Shown here one piece after another: positions 43,617 through 52,190 of a stretch of DNA of 64,000 bases. The translations under genes and the position numbers were made by a program. The notes below the pieces were generated by a model. That model worked only from the letters and a program-made list of their open reading frames with translations. It did no database searches and was not told where the DNA came from. The stretch comes from CAVVVS01 sp963751355 (GTDB lineage Bacteria > Bacteroidota > Ignavibacteria > Ignavibacteriales > Ignavibacteriaceae): NCBI GenBank assembly GCA_963751355.1, contig CAVVVS010000074.1, positions 24,087 through 88,086 on the forward strand. Reading direction: 5' to 3'. Position 1 is the stretch's first letter, and every line of letters begins with the position of its first letter.

Positions 43617-44612
43617 ATGAGTATGGATAAACTAAATAAATCTGTCACATCATTGGATAAATCTACTCGCTTAAAAAAAAGCGTTATTGCTAATATTATT
43701 AAGCTAGTTATTGCGGTTGGACTTTTAACCTTTGTTGTTTTAAGAATAAATTTTAGCGAGGTTATTTCGAAAGCAAAAACAGCTAATGTTTATTTAATCG
43801 TTACTGCATTTGTTTTAGTATTTTTGAATCTATTCCTGCAATACACTAAATGGCATTTGACAACAAAAACAATATTAAAAGTCGATAATAAAAAAAAGAC
43901 ATTCTATTCCCTGTTTTACGGAATATCCGGTGGTGCTTTTACACCTGCGAGGATTGGTGATTATTTCGGCAGAGCAATTGTATTCAAAGAGAAACCGGTA
44001 TTGGAAGTTGCGGTAGCAACATTTGTTGATAAGTTTTTTCTCCTGATGATGGTCATATTCTGGGGCTCAATTTCCAGTATTTTGTTTTTGCAACTTTATT
44101 ATGAAGTTAACGTTTATCTCACCGTGTCGCTGTTTATTGTGCTATTTGTATCATTTTATCTTCTTACGGTATTATTAATAAATCCGGCAACGTGGAATAA
44201 TATCTTATTTAATAAACTTCGTTCGCATAACCGTCTGGAAAAATGGCTTAAAAATTTAAGAGTGTTGAAAAATTTAGAGAGAAACTATACTGCAAAAATG
44301 TTTGTCTTTTCTTTTCTTAATCATTCTTGCTATATAATTCAATTTGCGATATTAGCAATTGCTTTCTCGGGAAGTTATGAAATATTAAAATATATTTGGG
44401 CGGCAAATATTGTTATGTTCATAAAAACTATCATACCTTCCGTTTCATTAGGTGAATTAGGTATCAGAGAAGGAGTCTCGGTATTTATCTTCAACAGGAT
44501 TGGCAGCACCGCCGTCATAGGTTTTAATGCTTCTATTTTTCTCTATTTAATAAATCTGCTATTCCCGTCTTTTATTGGATTGTTATTACTTACCAAGAAA
44601 AATGATATTTAA
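43617..44612 (+). CDS. Flippase-like membrane protein (UPF0104/AglD-YbhN type)
   Basis: 331 aa with ~8 membrane helices. It belongs to the lysylphosphatidylglycerol synthase TM-region family, matching NVYLIVTAFVLVFLNLFLQYTKWHLTTKTIL (helix with the R/K-W stretch), FTPARIGDYFGRAI and SLGELGIREGVSVFIF. Members are often next to glycosyltransferases and have been proposed to flip lipid-linked intermediates. The next gene, a GT2, overlaps its end by 11 bases, so they form an operon and probably a functional pair. Confidence 0.82.
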   Translation: MSMDKLNKSVTSLDKSTRLKKSVIANIIKLVIAVGLLTFVVLRINFSEVISKAKTANVYLIVTAFVLVFLNLFLQYTKWHLTTKTILKVDNKKKTFYSLFYGISGGAFTPARIGDYFGRAIVFKEKPVLEVAVATFVDKFFLLMMVIFWGSISSILFLQLYYEVNVYLTVSLFIVLFVSFYLLTVLLINPATWNNILFNKLRSHNRLEKWLKNLRVLKNLERNYTAKMFVFSFLNHSCYIIQFAILAIAFSGSYEILKYIWAANIVMFIKTIIPSVSLGELGIREGVSVFIFNRIGSTAVIGFNASIFLYLINLLFPSFIGLLLLTKKNDI

Positions 44613-45741
44613 TATTTTTATAATTACCCTCTTTTTATTATTGATGGTTTATTATATATTTTTTCTGACCGGGATCTTAAAGGGATTAAATAAACTAAAA
44701 GTATCACCCCTAAACAGTCTCTCCGATGAATATGTTTCGATAATAATCCCTTTCCGGAATGAATCTGAAAATATATTAAAGAGTCTGCAATGTTTGGAAA
44801 CACAAAGCTACCCTAAAGACAAATTTGAAGTTATTTATGTTGATGATTTTTCGGAAGACGATTCTTTTAGCAAGATAAATTTATCCGGAAAATCAGAAAA
44901 TGTGAAGGTATTGTCTGTTCCCGAAAGGTATTCACCAAATGCGCATAAGAAACGAGCAATCAGGTACGGTATAGAAAATTCAAAAGGAGAAATAATTGTA
45001 ACAACGGACGCAGATTGTATTCAAAATAAAGATTGGTTGTTAAACTTATTAAGTTACTTTGATAAAAATACCGCTTTCGTTTCGGGACCGGTGGAATTTA
45101 TGAATGATGATAAATTATTTAGTAAAATACAAAAAATTGAATTTTCAGGATTGGTGTTAGCCGGTGCCGGGTTAATTGGAAACAACAGACCGACGATTTG
45201 TAATGCTGCTAATATAGCATACCGAAAAAATATTTATGAAATGGTCGGCGGTTTTAAAGATCAGCTCAATCTATCATCCGGAGACGATGAACTTTTAATG
45301 CAGAAAATTGCAAAAGAAACAAATTACCAAATCCGGTTCTGTATAAACCGGGAGGCAGTAGTTAAAACCGCACCCAATAAATCTTTGAAAGAGTTTTATC
45401 AGCAAAGAAAAAGATGGGCAAGTAAGGGACTTTTCTATGCGGATAAACTACTTATCCTAAAATTAGTATTTATATTTTTATTTTATTTAGGATTATTCAT
45501 ACAATTTATTCTCGCCGTATTTAATAACCATATATTTATATTATCATTTACAATAAGCTTAATGTCCAAGGTAATACTGGAGCGAAAAATAATGCTGAAA
45601 GGTTCAAAAATACTTTTCTCGAATGAAGTCCTCTCTGGATTTTGGCTGACAGAATTATTTCACATCCCCTATATCATAATTGCCGGTATTTCTGGTATTT
45701 TCGGGAATTTTGTGTGGAAGGAAAGAAAAATATCACGCTGA
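44602..45741 (+). CDS. Family 2 glycosyltransferase
   Basis: 379 aa from ATG 44602; an upstream in-frame TTG at 44575 is less likely. GT-A fold flanked by an N-terminal membrane helix (~3-22) and two C-terminal membrane helices. VSIIIPFRNESENI, EVIYVDDFSEDDS, the DxD-like TTDADC, SSGDDELLMQ and QRKRWASKG (Q/RxxRW) are the family 2 landmarks. Probably a processive or membrane-attached transferase for a cell-envelope glycan or glycolipid. Coupled to the upstream flippase-like gene. Confidence 0.9.
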   Translation: MIFNIFIITLFLLLMVYYIFFLTGILKGLNKLKVSPLNSLSDEYVSIIIPFRNESENILKSLQCLETQSYPKDKFEVIYVDDFSEDDSFSKINLSGKSENVKVLSVPERYSPNAHKKRAIRYGIENSKGEIIVTTDADCIQNKDWLLNLLSYFDKNTAFVSGPVEFMNDDKLFSKIQKIEFSGLVLAGAGLIGNNRPTICNAANIAYRKNIYEMVGGFKDQLNLSSGDDELLMQKIAKETNYQIRFCINREAVVKTAPNKSLKEFYQQRKRWASKGLFYADKLLILKLVFIFLFYLGLFIQFILAVFNNHIFILSFTISLMSKVILERKIMLKGSKILFSNEVLSGFWLTELFHIPYIIIAGISGIFGNFVWKERKISR

Positions 45742-45970
45742 GTTTAAATTTGTATAACAAGATTAACATTTAGTATGCTTTCCTATCCGTAACAAGTTGA
45801 TGTAATTACATTTACTATTATTTGAATTGCCGTAAAAAATTTAATAAAGTGAAGCAAACTGCGGTCTAAACCCCGATTATTTTTGTACAATTAAAAAACC
45901 TACTGTAGACAATAATGTACAGTTAATTCTAACACTATTAAAAATATTTCAATTTTTATCGATATTTTGA

Positions 45971-45986
45971 TGGCACGATGCTTGAC
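45971..45986 (+). promoter_or_regulatory. Probable sigma-54 promoter of the DUF6600 gene
   Basis: TGGCACGATGCTTGAC matches the sigma-54 consensus TGGCACG-N4-TTGC at all positions except the last C, which is A. The predicted transcription start (~45997) is about 22 bases before ATG 46019. The TTGACA inside it has no matching -10 box at 17 bases. Confidence 0.55.
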
Positions 45987-46018
45987 AACTATATAGTGTA
46001 AACTCAATGAGGTGTATC

Positions 46019-47224
46019 ATGAAAAAGATTTTATTTTTTGCAACAGTTTTAATATTCAGCTTTTCCTTAAAAACTTCGGCGGTACCAACACCAAATATAT
46101 GGACAGATTTTGGAGGATTTTATACCGCTTTAGCTCCTTATGGAAACTGGATTGAATTGAACGATGGTCTCACTGTTTGGCAGCCATTCAATGTAAGATC
46201 CGGCTGGATACCTTATACACAGGGACAATGGATCTGGACTGCTGATGGCTGGTACTGGGATTCATACGAGCCTTATGGATATATAGTCTTCCATTACGGA
46301 AGATGGTATTATGATAATTATTATGGATGGATATGGATTCCTGATTATCAATGGGCGCCGGCATGGGTTCAATGGCGGTATGATAACGATTACATTGGCT
46401 GGGCACCTCTTCCGCCTTATGCTAAATATTCAATAAATATCGGAATTCATTTTAGTATAAATTATTTTACACCATATCACCATTGGCATTTTGTAACTTA
46501 TAGGAATTTCTGTGCTCCACATGTTTATAAATACTATGTTGGTTCGCAATATAAGTCTCGGATTTTCTCAAGAACAAAATATCGAACAAATTACGGTTAC
46601 TCCGGTGGTAGAATAATAAATAGGGGAGTGAACATCGATTATATTCGCCAAAGAAGCGGTCAGCAAATAGTTGAGAGACGAATTGAAATTGCTAGGGATT
46701 CACGTGATTTTCTCAGAAATAATGACACGAATCGTAGAAGTGATGTTGTCCGGGCATACAAACCATCTCGTGACCAATTTACCGGAAGTGATAGGGGGAA
46801 CGTGGTTATTAAAAGAGGTGAAAGAAGATCGTCGATTGATATTACCGGAATTAACAGAACTCCGCAAAGTGATGTGAATAGAAATAATGCCGGTGATTTG
46901 AGAAACCAGACAAATAGAATAGAGAATGCACGACCGGATGTTAATAGTATGAGAGATAGTCCGGAAAGAACAAACGGAAGCAGCGTGAGACGTGAAACTA
47001 TGCCAAGACAAACTCCTCAGCCGAAGGTTGAGAGACCAAAATCGATAGAAAGAGCAACGCCCAGGGAACAGCGACCCCAATACAATAATAGAAAAAACCC
47101 GCCGCAAAGGAATGAAATAAGAAAAGAAAGCGGCAGAAGTTATTCTCCTCCGGCAAGAGGGGAAAGAAAAGATAATTCGGGAAACCGGAATGAAAGAAAA
47201 CCTGAGCGAAGAATTAGAAAATAA
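46019..47224 (+). CDS. DUF6600 family secreted protein, tryptophan/tyrosine-rich
   Basis: 401 aa from ATG 46019 with AGGTG just upstream; an in-frame ATG at 46007 overlaps that ribosome site. Signal peptide MKKILFFATVLIFSFSLKTSA. Residues ~25-160 contain YGNWIEL, GQWIWTADGWYWDSYEP, YGRWYYDNYYGWIWIP and YIGWAPLPP, the repeated G-x-W aromatic motif of DUF6600/YXWGXW proteins. The C-terminal ~200 residues are a basic, Arg/Asn/Pro-rich disordered tail. Likely an exported envelope-associated protein. Its promoter looks sigma-54 dependent. Function unknown. Confidence 0.8.
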   Translation: MKKILFFATVLIFSFSLKTSAVPTPNIWTDFGGFYTALAPYGNWIELNDGLTVWQPFNVRSGWIPYTQGQWIWTADGWYWDSYEPYGYIVFHYGRWYYDNYYGWIWIPDYQWAPAWVQWRYDNDYIGWAPLPPYAKYSINIGIHFSINYFTPYHHWHFVTYRNFCAPHVYKYYVGSQYKSRIFSRTKYRTNYGYSGGRIINRGVNIDYIRQRSGQQIVERRIEIARDSRDFLRNNDTNRRSDVVRAYKPSRDQFTGSDRGNVVIKRGERRSSIDITGINRTPQSDVNRNNAGDLRNQTNRIENARPDVNSMRDSPERTNGSSVRRETMPRQTPQPKVERPKSIERATPREQRPQYNNRKNPPQRNEIRKESGRSYSPPARGERKDNSGNRNERKPERRIRK

Positions 47225-47255
47225 ATTAAAATAGTCTCCTCCACTCCTATATCCG

Positions 47256-47288
47256 GCGGCATCAGTAATTCAATGATGCCGCTTTTTT
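47256..47288 (+). terminator. Intrinsic terminator of the DUF6600 gene
   Basis: GCGGCATCA (47256-47264) pairs with TGATGCCGC (47274-47282) across a 9-base loop, followed by TTTTTT. It starts 32 bases after the stop codon. Confidence 0.92.
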
Positions 47289-47910
47289 ATATTTCAATCA
47301 AACAATCAGGTGATAAATCCCATCAGATAATGAAAAAATAAGTAACCTACAACAAATACTCTTTGGAACTTATGAAGAAATCAGCTGAGAAAGACAATCT
47401 TCTTAATTTTAATTATAGATTCGGATCCCAGAGGATTGATGTTAAAATCTTTAATGTAAAAGTAGATATTCAAACGCTGAACATTGTAACGCCTAAAAAA
47501 ATAAAACTCCTGATTGGTGCAAACTTGAAATTTTTAATTGCTCTCATTCTCACCTCAACATCAACAAACACAAATATCGTCTTTTAACGGTCTCAATTTC
47601 TGAAGTAATTTATTTTTTCAAGGATTATGTGACTCTTACGAGCAAGTTGAGCTGGAAATAGAAACAGTTGAAAGAAAATTCAATGAAAAAACATAACTTA
47701 AAGGAGGAATAAGCTGATTATTTGGAATCCTCAACAGGAATATTTACAAAATATCAGCTCTCAAAATGAGAGACACTAACACAAATGCCGTGGTAATCTT
47801 AAATAATTTTGCAGACATATCGCCTTTATTTTGAGTAAAGAAATGTTCGAAGATTTTGAATCATTGTTTAAAGATTTTACAAAATGATGAAGTCCCTTTT
47901 TGAGAATGGG
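47289..47910 (+). pseudogene. Eroded coding region or non-coding spacer
   Basis: About 620 bases with several short plus-strand frames that look like broken coding sequence. One runs 47363-47587 (74 aa, with LLNFNYRFGSQRIDVKI and a hydrophobic end). A strong AAAGGAGG (47700-47707) is followed after 6 bases by CTG and a 21-codon frame, and DYLESSTGIFTKYQLSK and MFEDFESLFKDFTK appear further on in other frames. None is complete or recognisable. I read this as a decayed gene, at low confidence. Confidence 0.35.
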
Positions 47911-48948
47911 TTATATTGTCTGCTTATTTTTAACCAAAAGTTTTAAACTTTCAATTACCTGTTCAATAGATATACCATCTTCAAATACACATGTATTCTG
48001 ATCGGCACTGCAGTGAGATCTGCAGTATTCATCACTAATTTGTAAATTTAATGAACCCTTATTTAAAATTCCCCAATGTTTTGCACAATTCATCGCCCTG
48101 TTGCAATACATACCGATTGCTTTTATCTTTAATCCTGCAGCAAGATGCACGGGCCCTGTCGAAGAAGAAATCAATACATCGGATACGGAAATAATATTTA
48201 TTAGCGACCTTAGATTTTTTAACAATCCCGTAACGATCACAATTCTGTTTGAATTTAAACCTTTTAAATTTGCAACAAAATTGTCACTCATTTCTCGGGC
48301 TGTTAAAATTATTTTATAATTCGGTTTATTAAATTCAGTAAGAATATTTTTGATTAAGGAAAGGTATTTCCCTTCGCTCCAATTAGGTGATGAACCTCCC
48401 GAACCGGTATGAACGATTATTTTATAATCCTTTTCATTTAAACCTTTGCCGGAAAGAACTTTTTTTATAGCAGACTTTTCTTCCTTTGTGACGAAAATTT
48501 CGGGAAGAATGTTATTTGATACAACGCCGAGTTTTCTCGCTAAATCCATATCATAGTCAGCTTCATGCCTGAGCGGTGTATAATTATTTCTCGAAACACT
48601 CTTCATAAAAGTTATAATTTCATAAAGCTTGTGCCCGACTCCGATTCTGTTTTTTATACCTGCAAGAAACATTTGGTAAGCTGCACGTTCGGTCGGCATC
48701 ACTAATAATCCGTGAGTGAATTTATGTCTTCTTATCTCTTTGATAACTTTCCAATAAGAATCTTTACTCAAATCATCTTTTATAATTACATTAACATTTG
48801 GATTATTGGTAATAATATGGCTGGTATTTTGTTGCGTGAGCGTTCCTATATAAGCATCAGGGAAGGATTTCCTAAGTTCACGTAGCATGCCGGTTATCAT
48901 TACTACATCCCCGACTCTATCGGTACGTACGATTAAAATTCTTTTCAT
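47911..48948 (-). CDS. Family 9 glycosyltransferase (heptosyltransferase-like)
   Basis: 345 aa GT-B protein. N-terminal ILIVRTDRVGDVVMITGMLRELR, the donor-site VHTGSGGSSPNWSEGKYLSLI, ISVSDVLISSSTGPVHLAAGL and a C-terminal Cys-rich segment (NRAMNCAKHWG, YCRSHCS, NTCVF) fit the WaaC/WaaF/RfaF family that transfers heptose from ADP-heptose during lipopolysaccharide core synthesis. The several cysteines near the end are unusual for enterobacterial members. It stands alone; no LPS cluster is visible, so the acceptor is unknown. Confidence 0.85.
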   Translation of the reverse strand: MKRILIVRTDRVGDVVMITGMLRELRKSFPDAYIGTLTQQNTSHIITNNPNVNVIIKDDLSKDSYWKVIKEIRRHKFTHGLLVMPTERAAYQMFLAGIKNRIGVGHKLYEIITFMKSVSRNNYTPLRHEADYDMDLARKLGVVSNNILPEIFVTKEEKSAIKKVLSGKGLNEKDYKIIVHTGSGGSSPNWSEGKYLSLIKNILTEFNKPNYKIILTAREMSDNFVANLKGLNSNRIVIVTGLLKNLRSLINIISVSDVLISSSTGPVHLAAGLKIKAIGMYCNRAMNCAKHWGILNKGSLNLQISDEYCRSHCSADQNTCVFEDGISIEQVIESLKLLVKNKQTI

Positions 48949-49279
48949 TAATTAATACTATTAGGCTATAAATGATAATATAACTTATTTGAATTTTACA
49001 AAAATAATAATTTCGGATCATATATATCAGAGGTGAGCCTGAATGATCTTAAAAAATAGTTTTAAAATTCTAACTTTGTTTCCACAAAAATGATTTACGT
49101 CTAGATATCCAAAAAGATTTACCGGGGAAAACGTAGTAAACTCTAAATAAACACCACTCAAATCACATATCAACCGATTATCATTATCTGAAAAAAAATA
49201 CCTTTAATAATAGTAACTTTTTAATGTGAAATTCAGTCATATTGGTAAAACATGTTAATAAATATGGAAGAATATCTGC
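48949..49279. other. Divergent intergenic region, no recognisable features
   Basis: About 330 bases between divergent genes, so it should hold two promoters. None matched a consensus well enough to call. Confidence 0.4.
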
Positions 49280-51457
49280 ATGAAAAAACTCATACTCTCA
49301 ATTTTTATTGCTGCTCAATTAACATGGGGAGGTTCAAATGCGCACAAAATATTATCACTTCATACAACAAATATTGCCATAAAAATAGATGGTAAAATTG
49401 ATCCAGTATGGAGTACAGCCGACTCGGCAACTAATTTTTTTCAACTTTCACCCTATTTCGGGGCAAAACCAGCCTGGCGGACAGTCGCTAAAGTTCTAAC
49501 TACGAATGATGCATTATATTGTTTGATGGTCTGTTACGAAAAAAGATCGGATATTCAAGAGAATACGGGTATGCTTGATCAAAGAGGGGGTGATATAGTT
49601 TCGATAATGCTGGATACGTTTGATGATCAAAATACTGCATATAAATTTGCTGTTTCAGCTTCAGGTGTTAAAAATGACTGCAGGCTTTTGGACGATGCAC
49701 GAAACAGGGATTATTCGTGGGACGGTATTTGGTTTTCTGCGGCAAAAATTTATGATTGGGGATTTGTGGTTGAAATGAAAATACCTTATAAGTCAATTCA
49801 ATACGATGAAAAATTAAATCATTGGGGGTTGGATTTTGATAGATGGATTCCGGCGCTTTCGGAAGATCTGTATTGGTGCAAGTATGAACAAAATGAAGGA
49901 CAGAGGATTTCTAAATTCGGCAAGTTGGAATTTGAAAACTTCCATCCCAATGTGAAAGGATTAAATTTAGAAGTTTATCCTGTTGGTCTAACTAAAGCCA
50001 CCTATTTGCATGACAACAAATATAATGTGAAACCGACTGCCGGTTTGGATTTAATGTACAACCCATCAACAAAGTTGAAATTCCAATTAACTGTAAATCC
50101 GGATTTTGCTCAAATTGAAGCAGACCCCTACGAGTTTAATATCTCACGATATGAATCATATTTCTCTGAGCGAAGACCTTTCTTTACGGAAGGTAATGAA
50201 GTATTTAATGCATCGGGAAAACAGCAGAATACAGGGTTTTACTCTCCGCTCGAATTGTTTTATTCCAGGCGTATCGGGAAAAAATTGCCCGACGGTTCCG
50301 AAGTTCCGCTGATCGTTGGAGCTAAAGCTTTTGGTAGAATTAATGATTGGGAATACGGAAGTTTTATTGCAACAACCGGTGCAAAAAATTATATGGATAA
50401 CGGTGAAATAAAGACGGAGCCTAAAGCCTTTTTCGAATCTGTTAGGTTGAAGAAACAAATATTCGGAAATTCTACGTTAGGATTATTATGGGTTGGCAAA
50501 CATACAAAAGACAATACATACGGAGTATTGGATTTAGACGGTGCACTTAGGCAATCCGATTGGCAGCTGGCATACCAGTTTGCACGCTCCATTAAAAATT
50601 CACAAGGTGATTATGCTGCATCTCTTGGTTTTACAAAATTCGGACAGGATTGGATTACATTTGCAAGAGGCAAATACATCGGCAAGAATTTTGATATCGA
50701 ACAAATCGGATATGTTCCATGGATTGGTACTGCCGAATTAACTTCAATCACAGGACCAATTTGGTTACCAAAAGAAGGATATATTAGGCAAATATTACTT
50801 TATGGTGGTTTTTCCCTCAATTATAAAAATGTAGAAAACTATACAGACCGTTCGGGTATCCTCGGTTTTAATATGCAGTTTAGGGATAATTGGGGATATG
50901 AGATAACCTATTCTTTCGGAAAATCAAAGGATAATGGGATAAAATATCCTTCTTATGAAATAGATTTAAGTTCGTGGTACAATATTTCGCCAAAATGGAA
51001 TGCAAATTTATATGGTGGTTACCAAAAAACATATAATTTTAACAGAGATTATTTAGCATTTTATTCGTGGACAGGTTTAAGTATTGATTGGAATGCAACA
51101 AATATATTAACACTCGGTACATCGTACAATATGTATGTGGAAGGTAATCCTGCTGGTAAAATTGAGGATATAACTTATAATGCCCGCCCATATTTTTCTT
51201 TTACTCCTTTTAACAATTTAAATATGAGGTTGTACTTAGATAATGTATTCGACAGATCATCCCGGCAGGTTCAAAGAGTTGTTGGCGGATTTCTGTTTTC
51301 ATATAACTTCTTGCCCAAAAGCTGGATTTATTTCGCAATCAATGAGTTAAGAGATAGAAGCGACCAATATAATAATTCCGGAGTACTTTTACCGAATAGG
51401 CTGCATGTAGCTGATAGGGCTGGAGTTTTTAAGATCAAGTATCTATACTATTTCTAG
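49280..51457 (+). CDS. CBM9-like/DUF5916 outer-membrane beta-barrel protein
   Basis: 725 aa. Signal peptide ends near residue ~20. Residues ~25-205 form a CBM9-like beta-sandwich (IDGKIDPVW, RTVAKVLTTNDALY, GDIVSIMLDTFDD, WGLDFDRWIP). The rest is the DUF5916 outer-membrane barrel with its diagnostic VNPDFAQIEADP, NISRYESYFSERRPFFTEG and FYSRRIGKK. Large proteins of this family occur widely in Bacteroidota-type bacteria; a role in uptake or sensing of polymer fragments has been proposed but not shown. Monocistronic and followed by a strong terminator. Confidence 0.88.
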   Translation: MKKLILSIFIAAQLTWGGSNAHKILSLHTTNIAIKIDGKIDPVWSTADSATNFFQLSPYFGAKPAWRTVAKVLTTNDALYCLMVCYEKRSDIQENTGMLDQRGGDIVSIMLDTFDDQNTAYKFAVSASGVKNDCRLLDDARNRDYSWDGIWFSAAKIYDWGFVVEMKIPYKSIQYDEKLNHWGLDFDRWIPALSEDLYWCKYEQNEGQRISKFGKLEFENFHPNVKGLNLEVYPVGLTKATYLHDNKYNVKPTAGLDLMYNPSTKLKFQLTVNPDFAQIEADPYEFNISRYESYFSERRPFFTEGNEVFNASGKQQNTGFYSPLELFYSRRIGKKLPDGSEVPLIVGAKAFGRINDWEYGSFIATTGAKNYMDNGEIKTEPKAFFESVRLKKQIFGNSTLGLLWVGKHTKDNTYGVLDLDGALRQSDWQLAYQFARSIKNSQGDYAASLGFTKFGQDWITFARGKYIGKNFDIEQIGYVPWIGTAELTSITGPIWLPKEGYIRQILLYGGFSLNYKNVENYTDRSGILGFNMQFRDNWGYEITYSFGKSKDNGIKYPSYEIDLSSWYNISPKWNANLYGGYQKTYNFNRDYLAFYSWTGLSIDWNATNILTLGTSYNMYVEGNPAGKIEDITYNARPYFSFTPFNNLNMRLYLDNVFDRSSRQVQRVVGGFLFSYNFLPKSWIYFAINELRDRSDQYNNSGVLLPNRLHVADRAGVFKIKYLYYF

Positions 51458-51518
51458 CAAAGTTGAAATTATTGCGGATGACTAGTTAATATTTAATTTA
51501 TTATCATCTTTTATTCAT

Positions 51519-51546
51519 AGCCGTAATTTATATTACGGCTTTTTAT
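51519..51546 (+). terminator. Intrinsic terminator of the DUF5916 gene
   Basis: AGCCGTAAT (51519-51527) pairs with ATTACGGCT (51532-51540) with a TTAT loop, then TTTTAT. Confidence 0.9.
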
Positions 51547-52190
51547 GCCATTAACCCGAAGAATTCAGATAGATTGAATTCTTTAGGTTTTGTCGTATCT
51601 TGATACTTTATAAATTTATTTGGGAATACTTATTAATAACAAACGATAAGCTTAAAATTGAAAATCACATATTTTGTCACTCCGAAATAAATCTAAATAA
51701 CACTACATTCGCTTTCAATTTACTCTGCCTTCATACCAAATATTAAATATTACTAAACAAACAATTATTCTTAATTAATGTGAGTTCATGTCTTTTAAAC
51801 ATTTCAGTTAACATATTATTTCTAAAGACTAAAAAACATTTATCATAATTGGGAAATAAAACGTAAAATATTTTTTAAATTATGATAAAAGTTGAGTTTT
51901 TAACCTTCTAAACCAATTAATTTGTTTCAGTTGGTGGCACGTTTTATGGTTATACTAAGAATTGTTTATTAAATGGTAAAGATGATATTTTAAAGAATAT
52001 CATTGGGTAGAATAGCATAATCTTTTTGTGAGTGATTATAGGGGAGTATTGCTTTTTGTTCGACAAATTATTGTAACTTATAAAAAAAAATCATACTCGT
52101 TTAATATCCTTAATTGCCAATAAAAAACAATTAACGAAACAAGTTAATTAAACTCAAACAAAGAGAGTAAAATCTCTATAGGAGAAAATA
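51547..52190. other. Long leader region upstream of maeB
   Basis: About 640 AT-rich bases with no credible gene. It contains a sigma-54-like sequence at 51935-51950 and, 30-50 bases after it, an ATGATATT/AATATCAT hairpin (51982-51989 with 51996-52003, 6-base loop). AGGAG at 52180-52185 is the ribosome site of maeB. If the upstream promoter is real the mRNA leader is ~230 bases long. Confidence 0.5.
51935..51950 (+). promoter_or_regulatory. Possible sigma-54 promoter upstream of maeB
   Basis: TGGCACGTTTTATGGT keeps TGGCACG and G at the right spacing, but the -12 element reads ATGG instead of TTGC. It lies ~240 bases before the maeB start, so it is a weak candidate. Confidence 0.3.

Noticed and set aside
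45982..45987. TTGACA as a sigma-70 -35 box
   Set aside because: No -10 box at 16-18 bases; the sigma-54 reading fits better.
46700..47107. 135-aa minus-strand frame in the Arg-rich tail of the DUF6600 protein
   Set aside because: Antisense to a disordered Arg/Ser tail, which often opens long opposite frames.
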